Shown here in pieces: positions 59,639 through 64,000 of a DNA stretch of 64,000 bases. The position numbers and the translations under genes are program-made. Within the stretch, counting starts at the first letter, position 1. Every line of letters begins with the position of its first letter. This DNA comes from Sphingobium wenxiniae. Its GTDB lineage: Bacteria; Pseudomonadota; Alphaproteobacteria; Sphingomonadales; Sphingomonadaceae. The DNA lies in contig NZ_VLKK01000007.1 in assembly GCF_007830065.1 (NCBI RefSeq), forward strand, positions 1 through 64,000, read 5' to 3'. Below the pieces are notes generated by a model. The model had not been told where the DNA came from, searched no databases, and saw nothing but the letters and a program-made list of their open reading frames with translations.

Positions 59639-60894
59639 CGCCGGATTTTTCTTCCCTGTTGGCGCTAGTGCCGGGCGATGCGGAGATCGTCCAGCCGCTG
59701 ATCGCGTTGGGCATCGCGTTGCTGCTGCATCTGGCGGCGACGGCGGCGGCGCGCGTCGTCGCGCCGCGCCTGCGGGAAAAGGCGGCGATATTGAGCGAGG
59801 CGCTGGCCGGGCGGCTGCGCGCCATGCTGCGCTATGCCCTGTCGGCCCTGTTCATCGGTTTCGCGACCGCGCTCTGGCCAGTGGACACCGCGCCGCATCT
59901 GGTGCTGGGGATCGCGCTCGGCCTGTCGGTCGCGCTGCTGGCGGCCCATTGCCTGCGCGCGCTGGCGATACCGGTCTGGGCGGTCGCGCCGTTGGCGCTG
60001 CTGCTGTTCCTGACCACGGTGTCGGGCACCAATGGCGGGTTGACGCCGGTGGGCACGATGCTGGACGCGATCGGCATCGGCCTTGGCAAGCGGCGGGTCA
60101 CGCTGCTCGGCCTTATCACCATGGCGGCGATCTGCGTCGCATTGTTCGCCATGGTGCGGCTGGCCAACCGGCTGATCGGGGGCAGCATCGCCCGGGCGGA
60201 CGGCTTCGATCCCACGCAAAAGCTGCTGGCGCAGAAGCTCGCCGCCATCGCCGTGGTGATCGCGGCCTTCTTCATCGGCGTCGACCTGCTGGGGATCGAC
60301 CTGACCGCCTTTGCCGTCTTTTCCGGCGCGCTGGGCCTGGCGGTCGGCTTCGGCCTGCAAAAGACCTTCGGCAATCTGATCGCGGGCATCATCCTGCTGA
60401 TGGACCGCTCCATCAAACCGGGCGACGTGATCGTGGTGGGCGACAGCTTCGGATGGGTGAACAAGATCGGCGTGCGCGCCGTCAGCGTCATCACTCGCGA
60501 CGGCAAGGAGCATCTGATCCCCAACGAGAACCTGATGACGCAGGAGGTGGAGAACTGGTCCTATTCCGACCGCAATGTCCGCGTCCGCATTACCCTGGGC
60601 GTGGGCTTCGACAGCGACCTGCCGCTGGCGCAACAGTTGATGCTACGCGCCGCGCAGGAAAGCCACCGCGTGCTCGACATGCCCAGCCCCACCGTGCGCC
60701 TGACCGGCTTTGGTGAGAATCGCGTGGAGCATGAGATATTGGTGTGGATCAGCGACCCGGAGGAAGGCGTGGGCAATGTGCGGTCGGACGTGCTCAATCG
60801 CCTGTGGCTGCTGTTCCGGGACCATGGCATCACCATTCCCTATCCGCAGCGCGTCATCCACGCGATCCGTGAAGACGCATCGCTCGCGCAATAA
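59635..60894 (+). CDS. small-conductance mechanosensitive channel (MscS family)
   Basis: The 419-residue protein has about five transmembrane helices in the first 250 residues. The pore-lining and lateral-portal segment is SGALGLAVGFGLQKTFGNLI, then AGIILLMDRSIKPGDVIVVG, the MscS signature, followed by SFGWVNKIGVRAVSVITRDG and the soluble cytoplasmic domain. It relieves osmotic pressure. ATG 59635 overlaps metC by 4 bp. Confidence 0.92.
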   Translation: MTPDFSSLLALVPGDAEIVQPLIALGIALLLHLAATAAARVVAPRLREKAAILSEALAGRLRAMLRYALSALFIGFATALWPVDTAPHLVLGIALGLSVALLAAHCLRALAIPVWAVAPLALLLFLTTVSGTNGGLTPVGTMLDAIGIGLGKRRVTLLGLITMAAICVALFAMVRLANRLIGGSIARADGFDPTQKLLAQKLAAIAVVIAAFFIGVDLLGIDLTAFAVFSGALGLAVGFGLQKTFGNLIAGIILLMDRSIKPGDVIVVGDSFGWVNKIGVRAVSVITRDGKEHLIPNENLMTQEVENWSYSDRNVRVRITLGVGFDSDLPLAQQLMLRAAQESHRVLDMPSPTVRLTGFGENRVEHEILVWISDPEEGVGNVRSDVLNRLWLLFRDHGITIPYPQRVIHAIREDASLAQ

Positions 60895-61138
60895 AATAAC
60901 GAGGTTCTGACTAAAATCGGGTCGGAAGAGGTGCTTCCGAAAGGCCGCCCATGCGCTTGTTGCAGAACAGCAACATTTCGTCGGCAAATGACATGATCCA
61001 GCAATAAATCCTTGTGCAGCGCAGCAAGGAAGCGCATCCATTGGAGGTCAAGGCACCCGGCCCGCCCCGTTGCGGGAGAAAGAGGCAGGGACCTTCGCGC
61101 AGGTGGGACGATCGCATAACCATCAAAGGGGTTTTATC

Positions 61139-61888
61139 ATGCGTAAGTCCATTCTTGGCCTGTCGGCCATTGCTCTTGCCGCGCTTTCTGCGCCCGCTTT
61201 CGCTCAGGACGAGCCGACGCCGGAACTGACCGTCAACGGCAGCGCGGCGGTGGTGACCGATTACCGCTTCCGCGGCGTATCCCAGACCGACAAGCGTTTC
61301 GCCATTCAGGGCGGCATCACCGTCACCCATGAATCGGGCTTCTATGTGTCGACCTGGGGTTCCTCCATCGACGATTATGTCGCCAATGGCAGCGACCAGG
61401 AAATCGACCTGATCGCGGGCTATTCCAAGACGGTGGGCGCGGCGACCTTCGATCTGGGCGTGCTCTATTATTACTATCCCGGTTCGGGCGGCATCAACAG
61501 CGACTTCGTCGAGCCCTATGCGTCGGTGAAGGGCACGTTCGGCCCCGCCACCGCGAAGCTGACCGTCAACTATGCGCCCAAGACCAAGGCGTTGACGCTG
61601 GACGGCGTGCACAAGGAAGACAATCTCTATGTCGCGGGCGACCTGTCGGCCAGCATCCCCAACAGCCCGGTGGGCGTTTCGGCGCATCTAGGCCATAGCT
61701 GGGGACCGAGCTACCTGATCATCGGCAGCGGCAAGGAATACACCGACTGGAGCGTGGGCGCGACCTACACCTGGGACCACCTGACCTTCGGCGTCAGCTA
61801 TGTCGACACGGACAAGTCGGCTTATTCGCCGGGCGGCCGCAACATCAGCAAGGCGGGCGTCGTGGGATCGGTCACCGCATCCTTTTGA
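61139..61888 (+). CDS. TorF-family putative porin
   Basis: The 249-residue protein starts with a signal peptide (MRKSILGLSAIALAALSAPAFA) and continues VNGSAAVVTDYRFRGVSQTD, the TorF/TIGR02001 motif, with repeated beta-strands ending in aromatic residues and a C-terminal phenylalanine, as in outer-membrane barrels. CAAAGGGG precedes ATG 61139. The 244-bp leader (60895-61138) holds no gene; it should contain the promoter, but I see no clear consensus. In many proteobacteria this family is next to nitrogen genes; here it is alone. Confidence 0.85.
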   Translation: MRKSILGLSAIALAALSAPAFAQDEPTPELTVNGSAAVVTDYRFRGVSQTDKRFAIQGGITVTHESGFYVSTWGSSIDDYVANGSDQEIDLIAGYSKTVGAATFDLGVLYYYYPGSGGINSDFVEPYASVKGTFGPATAKLTVNYAPKTKALTLDGVHKEDNLYVAGDLSASIPNSPVGVSAHLGHSWGPSYLIIGSGKEYTDWSVGATYTWDHLTFGVSYVDTDKSAYSPGGRNISKAGVVGSVTASF

Positions 61889-61908
61889 TCTGCATCCAAA
61901 AGGGGGAA

Positions 61909-61942
61909 GAGGCCGCGACCCATGGGTTGCGGCCTCCTTTCA
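61909..61942 (+). terminator. rho-independent terminator after the porin
   Basis: GAGGCCGCGACC (61909-61920), CATG loop, GGTTGCGGCCTC (61925-61936), then CTTTC. The 12-bp stem has one G-T pair and lies 20 bp after the porin stop. Confidence 0.8.
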
Positions 61943-62048
61943 TGGCGAACGGCTTGTAAATATGGATGGCGGTTTTTGGGTGGATTCCCGCCACTCATCC
62001 GGGGATTTCCGTCCTGGCCGAAAGTCCTCGAAGCGGTATCTCGCGCGA

Positions 62049-64000
62049 TCAGGAGGCCAGCAATCTGGGCGCGGCGGTCTTGAGGCGGCTGAGGTCGAGC
62101 GCCTCGCTGAATTCCACGCCCATGCGGTCTTCCTTCGACCAGCGCGCGACGGCATCGATGAAGTAATTGTCGGCCAACTCGATGATGAAGGCCGTTCCTT
62201 CCGGCACGTTCCACAATCCTTCGACAAGGGCGCCGGTGGCGGAAATGTTGCGGATGCGCGCGGAATATATGTCGCCGTCATTGTGCACGGCGACCGTCCG
62301 CAGCATGGACTTGCGCTCAGGGCGGCTCGATTTGAAGCCTTCGACCGTGGCGAGGGTGCCCGCGTTCAACTGGCGTTCGAGCACCTCGGCCGCGCCGATG
62401 GGCCGTCCATAGACATAGCCCTGCACATGGCTGCACCCCAGTTGGCGGATCAGCTCCAGCTCGTCATGGGTTTCCGCGCCCTCCGCCGTGGTGTCCATGC
62501 CCAGCGCCTCTGCCAGGCTGACGATAGCCTTGATGATCGCGCTGTTGCGGTTGCCCTTGATCGCCGCGCCCCGCACGAAGCTCTGGTCGATCTTGATCTT
62601 GTCGAACGGCGCTTTCTTCAGATAGCCGAGCGAGGAATAGCCCGTCCCGAAATCATCCAGCGCCAAACGCACGCCCAGCGCCTTCAGCCGCGCGAACATC
62701 GCATCGGTGTCGGCATTGTCGCTCAGGAACACGCTTTCGGTTATCTCCAGTTCCAGCCGTCCGGGCGCCAGTTGCGACGTCGCCAGCGCGTTCATGACGG
62801 TGGAGGGGAAACCCGGATTGGCGAACTGGATCGGCGAGACATTGACCGCCACGCGCGTCGTTTCCACCCATTGCGCCGCATCCCGGCAGGCGGTGCGGAT
62901 CACCCAGTCCCCGATCTGCGCGATCAGGCCCGTATCCTCGGCAATGGGGATGAAGATGTCGGGCGCGATCATGCCCCGCCGGGGGTGCTGCCAGCGGAGC
63001 AGCGCCTCATAGCCTGTGATCTGTTCGGTGACGGACGAGACCACGGGCTGATAAACCAGGTGCAGCGCGTCGGACGCCAGCGCGTCGCGCAGGTCTTCCT
63101 CCAGCTGGCGGCGGTCCTCCGCGTCGGCGTGCATGTCGGAAGAATAGAAACGGTAGACGCCCCTGCCGTCGCCCTTCGCCGCGTAAAGCGCCAGATCGGC
63201 GTTGCGGATCAGGGCGTCGGTGGTCACGCCGTCCTGCGGACAACTGGAAATGCCGATCGAAACGCCGATCACGACCGACGTATCCTCGATCCTGTAGGGC
63301 TGGGAGACCGTGCTGATGATGGCCTGCGCCAGATTGCCCAGCGCCGCCCTGTTCTGACGCCCGACCAGAAGGATCTTGAACTCGTCGCCGCCCTGCCGGC
63401 CGACCAGGCCCTGATTGCCGACCACCCGCTGCAAGCGGTCGCTGACCTGCCGCAAGAGCGTGTCGCCGGCCGGATGGCCCAACGTATCGTTGACGCTCTT
63501 GAAGCGGTCCAGATCCAGCATCATCAGCGTGCATTCGCCGGTCTGGCCCAGGGCGCTCTTGATGGCGTGCTCCAGCGCGTGCATCATCTGAACCCGGTTG
63601 GCGAGGCCGGTCAGCGAATCGAACTGGGCCAGACGCGCCACTTCCGCCTGGCTGCGCTTCATTTCCGTGAGATCGGTGCCGCTGCCGCGAAAGCCTTGGA
63701 ACTGCCCATATTCGTTGAAGACGGGCTGGCCGGAAATCGACCACCAGCGTTCCTCCCCGATCATCGCGGCCTGAACGGCGATATCGGCAAAACCCGAACG
63801 CGCCGACAGGTGAAAGCCCAGAGTGCGCTCGCCGTCGCCATGGGACCGATTGCCGGGACTGACAAGATCGGTGAATGGCCGTCCCATGAGCTTTTCGACC
63901 GGCTTGCCCAATGTCGCCGCCAATGTCGCGGAAAGATAGACCAGCAGGCCCTGCCGATCGGTTTCCCAGAACCAGCCGCGGCCCGATCGCTCATATTCAT
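62049..64000 (-). CDS. PAS-GGDEF-EAL-PilZ cyclic-di-GMP protein (5' end beyond window)
   Basis: The frame is open through base 64000, so the N-terminus is missing; a preceding stretch (RGWFWETDRQG) is already PAS-like. A PAS domain (FTDLVSPGNRSHGDG ... WWSISGQPVFNEYGQFQGFR) precedes GGDEF (VGRQGGDEFKILL), then EAL with EALLRWQHPRRG and the later catalytic DDFGTGYSSLGYL, and a C-terminal PilZ-like domain (RPERKSMLR and NISATGALVEG). It could make, degrade and bind c-di-GMP. Both enzyme motifs look intact. Confidence 0.92.
   Translation of the reverse strand, partial: EYERSGRGWFWETDRQGLLVYLSATLAATLGKPVEKLMGRPFTDLVSPGNRSHGDGERTLGFHLSARSGFADIAVQAAMIGEERWWSISGQPVFNEYGQFQGFRGSGTDLTEMKRSQAEVARLAQFDSLTGLANRVQMMHALEHAIKSALGQTGECTLMMLDLDRFKSVNDTLGHPAGDTLLRQVSDRLQRVVGNQGLVGRQGGDEFKILLVGRQNRAALGNLAQAIISTVSQPYRIEDTSVVIGVSIGISSCPQDGVTTDALIRNADLALYAAKGDGRGVYRFYSSDMHADAEDRRQLEEDLRDALASDALHLVYQPVVSSVTEQITGYEALLRWQHPRRGMIAPDIFIPIAEDTGLIAQIGDWVIRTACRDAAQWVETTRVAVNVSPIQFANPGFPSTVMNALATSQLAPGRLELEITESVFLSDNADTDAMFARLKALGVRLALDDFGTGYSSLGYLKKAPFDKIKIDQSFVRGAAIKGNRNSAIIKAIVSLAEALGMDTTAEGAETHDELELIRQLGCSHVQGYVYGRPIGAAEVLERQLNAGTLATVEGFKSSRPERKSMLRTVAVHNDGDIYSARIRNISATGALVEGLWNVPEGTAFIIELADNYFIDAVARWSKEDRMGVEFSEALDLSRLKTAAPRLLAS

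Noticed and set aside
60895..61138. Sigma-54 promoter before the TorF porin
   Set aside because: AAGGCAC and GTTGC words are present but their spacing does not fit the -24/-12 consensus.

Overview
The window looks like the chromosome of a sphingomonad (Alphaproteobacteria, Sphingobium/Sphingomonas type). This rests on uniformly high GC, a TorF-family porin, the order dnaJ-like / yihY / fabI / aroC beside pdxH and queF, and intergenic palindromes of the kind common in that family. The genus is an inference; no rRNA or other diagnostic marker is present.

Layout. Positions 1-191 are the start of an IS1380-family transposase running off the left edge. A sugar/lipid-type SAM methyltransferase follows (354-1304), then tRNA-Val(UAC) on the minus strand (1325-1400). 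From 1363 to 39879 lies an apparently complete P2-type (myovirus) prophage of about 38.5 kb, bounded by a 46-bp direct repeat covering the 5' half of the tRNA. Right of it are a DUF115-like glycan protein and a CMP-sialate/legionaminate-type cytidylyltransferase, so the prophage seems to split a surface-glycan neighbourhood. The rest (42028-64000) is host chromosome: a MarR-like regulator, D-amino-acid transaminase, recQ, a serine hydrolase, a PhzF protein, an SLC13/TrkA-C transporter, aroC, fabI, yihY, a DnaJ protein, pdxH, queF, sseA, a cystathionine beta-lyase, an MscS channel, a TorF porin and a GGDEF-EAL-PilZ protein cut by the right edge.

Prophage organisation. The left end holds a gene-free stretch of about 940 bp with integrase arm-type repeats, a cluster of CGCAACA repeats and a cos-like sequence, then a toxin-antitoxin region (BrnT/BrnA plus a frameshifted HigA-like antidote). 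Late genes follow: terminase, portal and dam leftward; O-N-M-L-X, lysis (holin, M15 endopeptidase, Rz with Rz1 nested inside it), R, S; then J, I, fibres; then V, W, FI, FII, E/E' (-1 frameshift), T, U, D rightward. A near-identical 27-bp palindrome precedes each late block, and the prophage encodes an Ogr-type zinc-finger activator. A CI-like repressor diverges from a Cro/YdaS-like gene across paired operator-like repeats. The latter opens a tightly overlapping early operon containing ogr, a primase-helicase, a GapR-like protein, two DNA methyltransferases, an excisionase-like gene and the tyrosine integrase, whose 3' end carries arm-type sites next to attR.

The most notable observations are replacement by the phage of the 5' half and the promoter of tRNA-Val, the three late-block palindromes paired with Ogr, the cos-like sequence, two hidden translation tricks (Rz/Rz1 nesting, E/E' slippage), three phage DNA methyltransferases, a strongly acidic moron with its own promoter, and several frameshifted genes.
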